The notes beneath the pieces are model-generated. The model saw only the letters and a list, made by a program, of their open reading frames with translations. It ran no database searches and had not been told where the DNA came from. A stretch of 64,000 nucleotides of DNA from an uncultured Clostridia bacterium (GTDB lineage: Bacteria > Bacillota > Clostridia > UMGS1810). The translations under genes were made by a program, and so were the position numbers. The DNA lies in the NCBI GenBank assembly GCA_934500705.1, contig CAKSTI010000005.1, forward strand, positions 62,001-126,000, read 5' to 3'. Below, piece by piece: positions 27,099 to 35,352 of this stretch; the stretch's first letter is position 1, and the number at the start of each line of letters is the position of its first letter.

Positions 27099-29540
27099 AT
27101 GAAAAGGTTATCAATTACAATAATGTTTTTTTGCTTGGCATTTTTGTGCATTATGTGTTGTAGTGTATATGCTTATAATGATTTTGTGGAAATGGCGCTC
27201 TTTTCCGACGACACACAAAACAACCTCAAAGCTGCCGACGGTACACAGTATTTGATAAACGGTGATTTTACCGGAAGTTTTTATTCCGATATAGAAACGA
27301 GTGCCGTAATGACGGTTTCAATGGCGGCGCTTGACAATAACAGATACGCCCTGATATTCTTTAATCAAACGTCGGAAAAACAGGAAATTACTTATGACAA
27401 TGCTCCACCAATGTCAAAAGCGATATTTTCTGATGCTATAAAAATCAGTAATGTTGCTAGTGCAAATGGAATAACTGCGACAACGTTCAAAAAGTATTCA
27501 TTTTCGGTAAAGGTGAAAAAGGGCATAAACACCGTATATATCCCAAGGTATGAGATAACTAATGATTGCGGAACATTGAAGTACACAAAGAATGGCGTTA
27601 AGTGCAACAGCCTGGTGTGCTTTCAGTCGGTGACATTTGATGTTAAAAATGTCGGCAAGATTGTATACACCGCAGATGTGCCGCTTTCAAATATTTCGCA
27701 TTACGATCAAAGTGAGGCGGTGGACGGCGTATTTAACAAGAGTTATATGGGAAATGACGAAAAAGGTTATACGAACTATTACAGCAGTCTTGAAGGTGCA
27801 TTTATAAGCTACCCGTTCAGCATTGATGAATTTGGCGATTATTTTCTAAAGGTGTATTATGCCGCTTGCGAAAAGGATTGCCCGGCGGTTATGTACCTTG
27901 ATTGCGACGAGAAAAATATGCTTTCGCCAAGTTTGTGGCGAAAAGCGGCACAATTTGTCAATACTAACGCATTGGATAGACAGGCAGCTGTTCAAAGCGA
28001 CATAGACAAGTTTACAAAAGGCTCAACACAATACCACTCGGGACTATGGTCATATACCGGAACTCTGTGGGATTATGTAGATAATGGCAAGCAAGATGAA
28101 AATTCGTGGGTTGCATATCGCAAAGCACCGTATTTCTCCATAAAAACTTTTGAGATTAAAAACCTGAGCGAAGGCAGACACACAGCATCATTTATAGTCC
28201 AGTCATTTGAAAATAATGATACGGGAAAGGTTGATTTCCAAAATAACGGTGTTCTCATAAACCGTATTGAGGTTGTTCCAAAAAATGTCGGAGTGGATGT
28301 CAACACATATATTACAAGCGAGCCCGGAGAGCGTATTTCAAAAGTACAGGTAAATGGCTGGGAAAACGGACTTCATCACGTAACGGTTTTGTCAGATGCA
28401 AAAGGCCTTATCAACGACAAAAATGCCAATATTAAATTTAATGTTGAGTTTATAAACAACACAGAAAATCCGATGGTTTATGACTGCTACATTGCCCAGT
28501 ACGGAAAAAACGGAGAGCTTTTGTCGTGTGATTCCATTGGAAATATAACAGTCGCCTCCGATAAAAATGTTACTGTTACAAGAACTTATGAGATGAATCG
28601 TGATACACTGAACGAAAAAACAGAGTCAATAAAATTGTTTGTTTGGGATAAAGCGCTTTCTCCTGCTAATCAGCCGACGCAACTTAAGGATTACAGCGTA
28701 AAAGACATACGTTTGTTAAATGGTCTTGAATTTTCGGAGAGCTTTCGAAGTGATGTCTATGAATATGATTTGAACGTTGAAGCAAGTACCGACTCTATTT
28801 CGATGGAGATATTCTTCGACGAAGGAGCAAACCTTTATGTGAACGGTAATAATGCTGAAAATGGTGAGGAAACTGTGGTTTCGGATATTCTTGATGGCGA
28901 TTCACAAATCGTAATATTGGTAAGCAGAGCCACAACAGAGGTGGCAAGGTACATCATAAATGTGCACAAAGAACTTCCCAAAACGGAAATTCCTGTGTCA
29001 CAGGCGCAGTATTCATATATAGAGCACAATCTTAACGATGGCTTGTGGGTGTCCGGATATGAGTCTTCAAGCTCGGCATTAGGACTTAGTGGTGTTGGCG
29101 GCGGAGGCGTTTTGTTCAAGTTCAATTCGCCAAAGGAACAGAACGTAAAGATAACGGTCAACTGTTGGAGAGGACAGCCCAATTCTGATCCTATAGTTGT
29201 CTTCTTTAATCCGATAGCAACTCCGGATGTCTATACCGAGGTTATGACAGAGGGCACAGATTACCCTGCGCTTTCCGAAGCAAAAATAGTCGACACCACG
29301 TGGTCCAATGGGCAAAGGCAATTATTGAATTTGGAAATGGAAGTTGTGGCATTTGAGGGAGAAAACAGAGTGTGGCTGCCGAGTCGTGCGCTTGCAAGAA
29401 ACGGAAGCGAGAAAACAATCGAGTGTATGTATCTTGTAAATCCAAAAGTTACAACTTCGTATGCAAACAGGCAAACAGTTGTAAGCTCAATAACCATAAA
29501 GCCCACAATTTGCACGGTTACAGGAGTTTGGAAAAGATAA
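27099..29540 (+). CDS. Secreted protein with CBM6/35-like sandwiches and shared C-terminal module
   Basis: An 813-residue exported protein with a signal peptide ending near residue 24. Residues about 30-420 look like two or three jelly-roll carbohydrate-binding modules (for example G-D-Y-F-L-K-V-Y-Y-A and G-R-H-T-A-S-F-I-V). A cadherin-like sandwich covers about 540-625 (G-L-E-F-S-E-S-F and Y-E-Y-D-L-N-V). The C-terminal ~175 residues match those of the preceding protein, including V-W-L-P-S-R-A-L-A-R-N in both. No SLH domain and no catalytic motif were found. Last gene of the importer operon, 12 nt after its neighbour. A glycan-binding role is inferred. Confidence 0.7.
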   Translation: MKRLSITIMFFCLAFLCIMCCSVYAYNDFVEMALFSDDTQNNLKAADGTQYLINGDFTGSFYSDIETSAVMTVSMAALDNNRYALIFFNQTSEKQEITYDNAPPMSKAIFSDAIKISNVASANGITATTFKKYSFSVKVKKGINTVYIPRYEITNDCGTLKYTKNGVKCNSLVCFQSVTFDVKNVGKIVYTADVPLSNISHYDQSEAVDGVFNKSYMGNDEKGYTNYYSSLEGAFISYPFSIDEFGDYFLKVYYAACEKDCPAVMYLDCDEKNMLSPSLWRKAAQFVNTNALDRQAAVQSDIDKFTKGSTQYHSGLWSYTGTLWDYVDNGKQDENSWVAYRKAPYFSIKTFEIKNLSEGRHTASFIVQSFENNDTGKVDFQNNGVLINRIEVVPKNVGVDVNTYITSEPGERISKVQVNGWENGLHHVTVLSDAKGLINDKNANIKFNVEFINNTENPMVYDCYIAQYGKNGELLSCDSIGNITVASDKNVTVTRTYEMNRDTLNEKTESIKLFVWDKALSPANQPTQLKDYSVKDIRLLNGLEFSESFRSDVYEYDLNVEASTDSISMEIFFDEGANLYVNGNNAENGEETVVSDILDGDSQIVILVSRATTEVARYIINVHKELPKTEIPVSQAQYSYIEHNLNDGLWVSGYESSSSALGLSGVGGGGVLFKFNSPKEQNVKITVNCWRGQPNSDPIVVFFNPIATPDVYTEVMTEGTDYPALSEAKIVDTTWSNGQRQLLNLEMEVVAFEGENRVWLPSRALARNGSEKTIECMYLVNPKVTTSYANRQTVVSSITIKPTICTVTGVWKR

Positions 29541-29545
29541 TCTGT

Positions 29546-29570
29546 ACGGGCAGAGATTTTCTCTGCCCGT
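29546..29570 (+). terminator. Hairpin closing the importer operon
   Basis: An 11-bp perfect stem (ACGGGCAGAGA) with a 3-nt loop begins 5 nt after the stop. It lacks a proper T-run (AAATCGTG follows), so it may only stabilise the transcript end or be a weak terminator. Confidence 0.5.
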
Positions 29571-29598
29571 AAATCGTGTGGCTGTAAAACATTTACTG

Positions 29599-29627
29599 TT
29601 GCAAAATGTTGGAAAAATGGTTAAAAT
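29599..29627 (+). promoter_or_regulatory. Sigma-A promoter for the kinase/NarL-type regulator pair
   Basis: TTGCAA (29599-29604), 17-nt spacer, TAAAAT (29622-29627), 20 nt before the kinase ATG. The 19-bp regulon box is absent here, which suggests the pair is expressed constitutively and not by its own loop. Confidence 0.55.
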
Positions 29628-29647
29628 ATATATGAGGTGAGACGAAT

Positions 29648-31114
29648 ATGATAATTGCGCTTGCTATGATAGTGTTTGCCATAATTATACTTGCCGTATA
29701 CAATATGCACTCAAAACTAAACACCTTGTTCATTATGCTTATGACAGGTATGTTTATGATTTTGTTAGGCCTTGTTATGTATATAACCAAAACATCATAT
29801 TACAACGGCATTTTTAATTTGGAGATTTTTATATACAAATGTATGGGAAAAATTCGATTGAACATAACGCCGATTAAAATACTTATGACGATTGGCTATT
29901 GTACGATATTTATGGCAGATATGATTATTTTTTGGGAAAACAGCGATTGCTCGGTTTTGGCAAAAAAATTCATTGCGGTATGTTCATTGATTTTTGCAGC
30001 ATCTTTCTTGCTTTTAAATATTCCGGCTGTTTCGGAAACTATTTACATAAGGTTTTGTGATAATAATACATACAGTCAAATGGTATTGCTAAACAAAATA
30101 TTTACAGGCGCAAACAATTTAATAATCATCTATTTTCTGTTTCTTCCTGTGCCTTCTCTGATATTCGGCATTAAAAATACCGAGCTGCTATTTAAGAAAA
30201 GGCACAACACGGTAGTAATACTGGTTCTCATATTTGAAAACGTCATCATACTAATTGTGACATTTTTCAGCAAAATTCAGAATTTGTTAAACGTTTTTAC
30301 GATGTATATGTTTGACAACGTAGCAGATAAGTTTGAAAAATTCACGGCACTTTTGCCCATCTGTGTAATAGCTGTTTTGGTAATTCTTTTGGTGGGAAGT
30401 ATAAAATTTGATATTTTTGATAGTGTTGATTTTTTTCGGGTAAGAGTAATAACCAAAAGAATGAAAGTTTTTTTAATGGATCTCAAATACATATTTCACG
30501 ACTTTAAAAACATAATGCTGACGATTATTGCGTTAAAGAGTGTTGCTGTGGAAAAATATGGCACTGACGAGGGAATGGCGGCTTTGAATAAGATAGAAGA
30601 TGCTGCTTATGATTATGCCGAGAAGGTAGAGGGACTTTTGAATATATATAAAGCCAAAAAAATTGTGTTTGAAAAGATAAATGTTTTCGATTGTGTAAGA
30701 AAATCCATTTTGAGGATTGAAACGGATTTTCCGATTTGCGTTGAAGATGTGTTTGAAGCTCCAATAATTAACGGTGACTCATATCAGCTTGAAACCTTGT
30801 TTTTTAATATTCTTACCAATTCGGCAGAATCAATAAGGGCAAAAAAAATTTCTGATGGCGTAATTATAGTGAGATTTATAGATGAAGGTAATTGGTGTTG
30901 CGTAGAAATCTACGACAACGGCGAAGGTATGAGCAGAAAGGAACGTCGTAGAATTTGGAGTCCGTTTTTGTCAACAAAGAATACATTTTTAAATTGGGGA
31001 ATTGGACTAAATCAGGCAAAAAATATAATAGAAGCACATTTGGGACATATATGCCTCAAAAGTAAGAAAGATAAGTTCACACTTATTCAGATATGCTTTC
31101 CTAAAACTGTATAA
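29648..31114 (+). CDS. Polytopic membrane sensor histidine kinase
   Basis: A 488-residue kinase. The first ~270 residues hold about seven hydrophobic segments with short loops and no extracytoplasmic domain, like the 7TM-type receptor kinases. H284 in F-H-D-F-K-N is the likely phospho-acceptor. The ATPase domain shows the N-box N-I-L-T-N-S-A-E-S-I, D-N-G-E-G-M and N-W-G-I-G-L. The regulator gene follows after 45 nt containing a small GCCGT/ACGGC hairpin (31131-31143), so the two form a pair. Signal unknown; it may sense a membrane or intramembrane cue. Confidence 0.85.
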   Translation: MIIALAMIVFAIIILAVYNMHSKLNTLFIMLMTGMFMILLGLVMYITKTSYYNGIFNLEIFIYKCMGKIRLNITPIKILMTIGYCTIFMADMIIFWENSDCSVLAKKFIAVCSLIFAASFLLLNIPAVSETIYIRFCDNNTYSQMVLLNKIFTGANNLIIIYFLFLPVPSLIFGIKNTELLFKKRHNTVVILVLIFENVIILIVTFFSKIQNLLNVFTMYMFDNVADKFEKFTALLPICVIAVLVILLVGSIKFDIFDSVDFFRVRVITKRMKVFLMDLKYIFHDFKNIMLTIIALKSVAVEKYGTDEGMAALNKIEDAAYDYAEKVEGLLNIYKAKKIVFEKINVFDCVRKSILRIETDFPICVEDVFEAPIINGDSYQLETLFFNILTNSAESIRAKKISDGVIIVRFIDEGNWCCVEIYDNGEGMSRKERRRIWSPFLSTKNTFLNWGIGLNQAKNIIEAHLGHICLKSKKDKFTLIQICFPKTV

Positions 31115-31159
31115 AAATATATAATAAACAGCCGTTTTACGGCAGAACGGAGAAAGGCA

Positions 31160-31840
31160 ATGATTAAAGTATTTATATGTGACGATATTGAAGAAATACG
31201 TATATTTTTTAAAAATATTATAAATTCCTCCGATGATATGGAAGTTGTTGGAACAGCAGGGAGCGGAGATGAAGCTATTGAAAAAGTGTTGGAGATAAAA
31301 CCTGACATAGTGCTTATGGATATTCAAATGGAAACAAAAACTGCCGGCATTGATGCAGTGCGCAAAATATATAATGCCAACAACAAGATTAAAAATATTA
31401 TGCTCACCGTCCATGACGATGACGAACTTATTGTTCATTCCTACGTTGCCGGAGCGGTTGACTATATAACAAAGTTTTCAAATAAAGATTACATTTTAGA
31501 TGAAATAAGAAAAATATATTCCGAGGAAATTCTCATAGGTTCTACGATAGCGGCAAATATAAGGGATGAGTTCATCAAAACACAAAAAATTAAAATGTCG
31601 CTTATATATACGATTACAAAGTGGTCTACGCTTACAAGGACAGAGCAAGACATTATAAGGCTTGTTTCCGAAGGATACAGCAGGCGAGATATTGCCAAAG
31701 AGAAGGGAGTGGAAATCTCCACCATAAAAACACATATAAACAATATACTCAAGAAGTTTGAATACTCAAATACCAATGTTTTAATTGAGAATTTAAAAGA
31801 GATAGGAATTATTGATTATTTGTTAAAAAAGCAATCGTAA
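31160..31840 (+). CDS. NarL/LuxR-type response regulator, candidate controller of the 19-bp box regulon
   Basis: A 226-residue regulator: receiver domain (D8-D9, phospho-acceptor D54 in L-M-D-I-Q-M) and a C-terminal LuxR-type helix-turn-helix at about 155-215 (L-T-R-T-E-Q-D-I-I-R-L-V, I-K-T-H-I-N-N-I-L-K-K-F). LuxR-type domains bind ~20-bp inverted repeats, often next to -35 boxes; the five identical-geometry boxes of this window are that kind of site, and one starts 19 nt after this stop. A stretch of about 25 residues with a T-K-W segment joins the two domains. Family assignment is firm; target assignment is inference. Confidence 0.88.
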   Translation: MIKVFICDDIEEIRIFFKNIINSSDDMEVVGTAGSGDEAIEKVLEIKPDIVLMDIQMETKTAGIDAVRKIYNANNKIKNIMLTVHDDDELIVHSYVAGAVDYITKFSNKDYILDEIRKIYSEEILIGSTIAANIRDEFIKTQKIKMSLIYTITKWSTLTRTEQDIIRLVSEGYSRRDIAKEKGVEISTIKTHINNILKKFEYSNTNVLIENLKEIGIIDYLLKKQS

Positions 31841-31858
31841 TGCTCCCCCCCTTGTGGG

Positions 31859-31906
31859 GGTGGAGAAAAGTTCTACCTATTCTTTTTTGGGATTCGGCTA
31901 TATAAT
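31859..31906 (+). promoter_or_regulatory. Regulon promoter 4 (19-bp box plus -35/-10)
   Basis: GGTGGAGAAAAGTTCTACC (31859-31877), weak -35 TATTCT (31878-31883), 17-nt spacer, TATAAT (31901-31906). The left end overlaps a GC-rich hairpin (CCCCC-TTGT-GGGGG at 31847-31860) that may weakly terminate transcription from the regulator gene. Confidence 0.75.
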
Positions 31907-31946
31907 AAGAATACAAAATACTCTGGGAGAATGGTGGGTTATAATT

Positions 31947-33524
31947 ATGTTTAAAAAATTAATGGTTTTTCTTCTTGTTGCTATGCTGCTTATTCCTACA
32001 ACCGGTGCTTTGGCTTTGGAATACCTTCCGCAAACAACGTATGCTGCATTTGACAGTTATCAATCAGGTATGCTCGATGGAGGATATTGGAATAGCACCT
32101 ATGAGGGTTACAGCTTGAAGTGGGACGCAGAAAATGGCGAATATCCCGATGTATTATGGAGGATATATTGCTCGCAGGATGGATTGTATGAGTTTGTTAT
32201 GAATTATATTACGTTACAGTCAAACACGCTTGACCGTGTGTATATTGACAATGAACTTCTTGCAACCGATGAAGTGTTTGGTGAATGGATGAAGGATTAT
32301 GCCGATACATCACTTGGCAATTTTTATCTTACCGAGGGTATGCACACCATAAAATTTAGCGAGGGTACAAATATAAACGGTTTCCTTGTGAAGTCAATTA
32401 CGATCAAGGATGCAATGGAGGGCTATCCCATAATAGGTGAGCAAGATTTACTCCGCATTCAGGCAGAGACTGATTCAACAGATGCTATAAAAATGGTGTC
32501 AAACAGCAGTATTACAAAGAAAGTAGTTGCGCCGAAGGCCGGCAAGTATTACATAGGCATATCTTGGTGTGCATACACGGGAAGCAACGCAGATATTTAC
32601 ATAAACAACTTTTTGACTTATGCCGATGTCGTTCCATCGGTTGTTTTGCAGGAGGGTTACGAGTGGAACAGTAACTATTTGAAGGATTTCTACGAGGTGG
32701 AATTAAATCAGGGGCTAAATGAGATTAAAATTGCAGCAGATGCAAAAGACTATATTTATATTGATTTTATTGACATTGTAGATGTGATGGATACAACTGA
32801 TAACCCAAATAAATCGGTAAGAATTTCTGCGCATAACTGCACGCATTGGCAGCATTGTGATGTGAGCTATAATACAAGAGGTTTTACTGCGAAAGTTAAT
32901 GTTGTGCAGGGTGGAGAGTACAACCTCAGTCTGCGCTGGAGCGGATATGACGGAAGCGATACCGCAACGATTAACGTGAACGGCGAGACTATCGGCAGCT
33001 TTAAACCTACACAACAAGATACAATGAACTATGGTGTTCCGGAATTCTTTATGGTTGACACATACAAAGTCAATCTTAAAAGCGGAGAAAATATAATTTT
33101 TGTTAAAGCTGATGACAAAAAGTGGGTTTACCTTGATTATGTAGAAATATCCGCAATACCCGAAAATTCCGGTGGAAAAATTGAGTTTGATAAATACGTG
33201 CTCTCGTCTTCCGACGGTGAAGTGATAATTTATGAAACACTTAACGATGCAAAAGCAGCAGGTGTGGCTGATGTCAATGTGGTTGGAAAGGCTACAAATA
33301 ACACGCTTGACGTTGCAAGTGTGACGGTTTTTGCCGCTGCGTACGATTTGAACGGAAAAATTACTGATGTTGCTGTGGAAGTCTTAGATAACGTTGCGGC
33401 TGAAGCATCGGCAGATATATGTGTTAGTGTCAGAATAACAGATGCAGTAAAAATTAAGGTTTTTGCCGTTAAGAGCACACTTAGTCTTGCGCCGATTAGC
33501 GGTGGAACTATGGCTTTTGAGTAA
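31947..33524 (+). CDS. Small secreted protein with two carbohydrate-binding-like sandwiches, sister 1
   Basis: A 525-residue exported protein. ATG 31947 follows GGTGGG and starts the signal peptide M-F-K-K-L-M-V-F-L-L-V; the frame is open further upstream but without a ribosome site. Two or three jelly-roll modules are visible. The first covers about 20-165 (G-L-Y-E-F-V-M-N-Y). The one at about 290-405 has S-G-Y-D-G-S-D-T-A-T-I and P-T-Q-Q-D-T. The last ~100 residues are an Ig-like tail. No catalytic motif was seen. The gene at 33659 encodes a sister of the same layout. Likely an exported glycan-binding protein under regulon control; ligand unknown. Confidence 0.72.
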   Translation: MFKKLMVFLLVAMLLIPTTGALALEYLPQTTYAAFDSYQSGMLDGGYWNSTYEGYSLKWDAENGEYPDVLWRIYCSQDGLYEFVMNYITLQSNTLDRVYIDNELLATDEVFGEWMKDYADTSLGNFYLTEGMHTIKFSEGTNINGFLVKSITIKDAMEGYPIIGEQDLLRIQAETDSTDAIKMVSNSSITKKVVAPKAGKYYIGISWCAYTGSNADIYINNFLTYADVVPSVVLQEGYEWNSNYLKDFYEVELNQGLNEIKIAADAKDYIYIDFIDIVDVMDTTDNPNKSVRISAHNCTHWQHCDVSYNTRGFTAKVNVVQGGEYNLSLRWSGYDGSDTATINVNGETIGSFKPTQQDTMNYGVPEFFMVDTYKVNLKSGENIIFVKADDKKWVYLDYVEISAIPENSGGKIEFDKYVLSSSDGEVIIYETLNDAKAAGVADVNVVGKATNNTLDVASVTVFAAAYDLNGKITDVAVEVLDNVAAEASADICVSVRITDAVKIKVFAVKSTLSLAPISGGTMAFE

Positions 33525-33540
33525 AAGAACCTTCGTGTGT

Positions 33541-33572
33541 AAAAGAAGTTCTCTGCGGAGGACTTCTTTTTT
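33541..33572 (+). terminator. Rho-independent terminator between the two sister genes
   Basis: AAGAAGTTCTC pairs with GAGGACTTCTT (one G-T pair) across a 4-nt loop, followed by a T-run. It ends 4 nt before regulon promoter 5, so each sister gene is its own transcription unit. Confidence 0.85.
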
Positions 33573-33575
33573 GTG

Positions 33576-33623
33576 GGTGGAAAAAAAATCTACCTATGCA
33601 AACTGTAAAAAATGTTATACAAT
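33576..33623 (+). promoter_or_regulatory. Regulon promoter 5 (19-bp box plus -35/-10)
   Basis: GGTGGAAAAAAAATCTACC (33576-33594), -35 TATGCA (33595-33600), 17-nt spacer, TACAAT (33618-33623). The weakest core promoter of the five, as expected for strict activator dependence. Confidence 0.75.
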
Positions 33624-33658
33624 CACAGTATAAAGTATGATTAAAGGAGAGATGTATA

Positions 33659-35182
33659 ATGCTAAAGAAACTATTGGTACTTGTTTTGGTGCTAACGCTT
33701 GTTGTTCCGATAACCGGGGCGTTTGCTGCGGACAGTATTACCTTTCCTGCCTCGGAATGTACTGTGAACGGAACCCTGACAGGCGGCGCTTGGAATGGCG
33801 CTGAAGGAGGATACAACCTCGTTTGGACGACAAATTACTACCCTGACGTTATATGGGAAATAAGCGTTACAGAGGACGGCTTGTATGACATATATATGAA
33901 TTACAAGGCTCTTTACGGTAACATTTTGGACTACGTGTATTTGGACGGCAGGGTTATCGCAACTTCGGGTAGTTTTACGGGCTACACAGGTGATTATGTC
34001 GATGCAAAATTAAGTACGGCATATCTCACGGCAGGAAAGCACATTGTTAAAATGACAGAAGCGACAGATGCAGGCGGATTTCTTTTTAAGGAATTGAAAT
34101 TGATACCTTCGTTTGAGAATATACCGACTGTTGTTGATGGCGAAGTGCTGAGAGTAGAAAATGAAAATGAGGTTTATGGAAAATTAGACATAACAAATCA
34201 AACGCTTACAAAGAGAGTAATCGTCAATAAGAAGGGACTGTATACTTTAGCGCTTGCCTGGGCATCTTGGACAGGCGGAAAGGCTGACATAATAGTAAAC
34301 GGTCAAACGATTTATTCGGCAGTTGAGCCAAGCAAAGTGTTTAGCGATGGCGGTGATTATATTTACGCATCGTATTATTTAAAAGATTACTATTCCATAC
34401 CGCTTGATACAGGTGTTAACGAAGTATCGATAAAAGCAACAAGCTACATATATTTTGACCATATGGAATTTTCAAATCCTGTTGCCGCTGTTCCCGGTTC
34501 TTATACCGAAATATGCACACAACCTAATTTCGAAAAAAAGTTTTTTGATTTGAATGCCTCTGCGCTTTCCGCAAAGGTAAATGTTGAAAAAACAGGCGAA
34601 TATAATCTTGTTCTCAACTGGAGCGGATATGACGGAACAGATACTGCCACAATTACGGTAAACGATGTATCTCTCGGAAGTTATATACCAACTCAGCAAG
34701 ATACAAGTAATTACGCTAAGCCGGAATTTTTTAAAGAGGATACATACAAGATAAATCTCAATGCCGGCGAAAATACAATTACTGTTAAAGCTGATTCCGG
34801 AAAATGGGTGTATATTGACAAACTGAAGGTTATATGCACGGGGCTCGGATTTTCAAAGGTTACGCTCAAATCAGCTGATGTCAGCACAGTGTATGCCAAT
34901 CTTGAAGAAGCGAAAAATGCCGGCAACACAGTTTGCGTGGCGACAGATGCCGTTAACACATCAGGCACAGAGGAAAGTTTTACGCTTGTTGTTGCATCCT
35001 ACGATGAAAACAGTAATTTGATTGCTGTTAGACCATTTGCTCCGGAAACTGTTGCAGCCGGAGAAACAAAGACACTCAAATCTGCCGAACTTGGCATAGA
35101 GGGTGCATCAATAATTAAGTTATTTGCACTTGACAACTTGGATGATATTACGCCGCTTTACACTTTTGAAGATATTAAGTAA
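33659..35182 (+). CDS. Small secreted protein with two carbohydrate-binding-like sandwiches, sister 2
   Basis: A 507-residue exported protein with signal peptide M-L-K-K-L-L-V-L-V-L-V and AAAGGAGAG upstream. Same order of modules as the 31947 protein; the second sandwich (about 282-395) shares S-G-Y-D-G-T-D-T-A-T-I, P-T-Q-Q-D-T and K-W-V-Y-I-D with it. The tail holds F-A-L-D-N-L-D-D-I-T-P-L, a pattern found in other exported proteins here. It is a single-gene unit between two terminators. Probably a glycan-binding protein; whether it stays on the cell is unclear because no SLH, sortase signal or lipobox is present. Confidence 0.72.
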   Translation: MLKKLLVLVLVLTLVVPITGAFAADSITFPASECTVNGTLTGGAWNGAEGGYNLVWTTNYYPDVIWEISVTEDGLYDIYMNYKALYGNILDYVYLDGRVIATSGSFTGYTGDYVDAKLSTAYLTAGKHIVKMTEATDAGGFLFKELKLIPSFENIPTVVDGEVLRVENENEVYGKLDITNQTLTKRVIVNKKGLYTLALAWASWTGGKADIIVNGQTIYSAVEPSKVFSDGGDYIYASYYLKDYYSIPLDTGVNEVSIKATSYIYFDHMEFSNPVAAVPGSYTEICTQPNFEKKFFDLNASALSAKVNVEKTGEYNLVLNWSGYDGTDTATITVNDVSLGSYIPTQQDTSNYAKPEFFKEDTYKINLNAGENTITVKADSGKWVYIDKLKVICTGLGFSKVTLKSADVSTVYANLEEAKNAGNTVCVATDAVNTSGTEESFTLVVASYDENSNLIAVRPFAPETVAAGETKTLKSAELGIEGASIIKLFALDNLDDITPLYTFEDIK

Positions 35183-35191
35183 ATTGTGATT

Positions 35192-35241
35192 AAAAACCGT
35201 TTTGTCTTGTGAATAAAAATGAGAGAAAACGGTTTTTCTCA
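35192..35241 (+). terminator. Rho-independent terminator after sister 2
   Basis: AAAAACCGTTTT and AAAACGGTTTTT form the stem around a 22-nt loop, and T-rich sequence follows. The next 110 nt to the metallophosphoesterase gene hold a TATAAA-like element at about 35320 but no convincing -35 and no regulon box. Confidence 0.65.
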
Positions 35242-35352
35242 ATAGTATAGTGATGCAAAGGATATTTTCAATTTTATCCTATTTTATTTCTTGCCATAAA
35301 AATTGCAGGAAATGTTGATATAAAGAATAAGTGTTATGAACGGAGAAATTCT

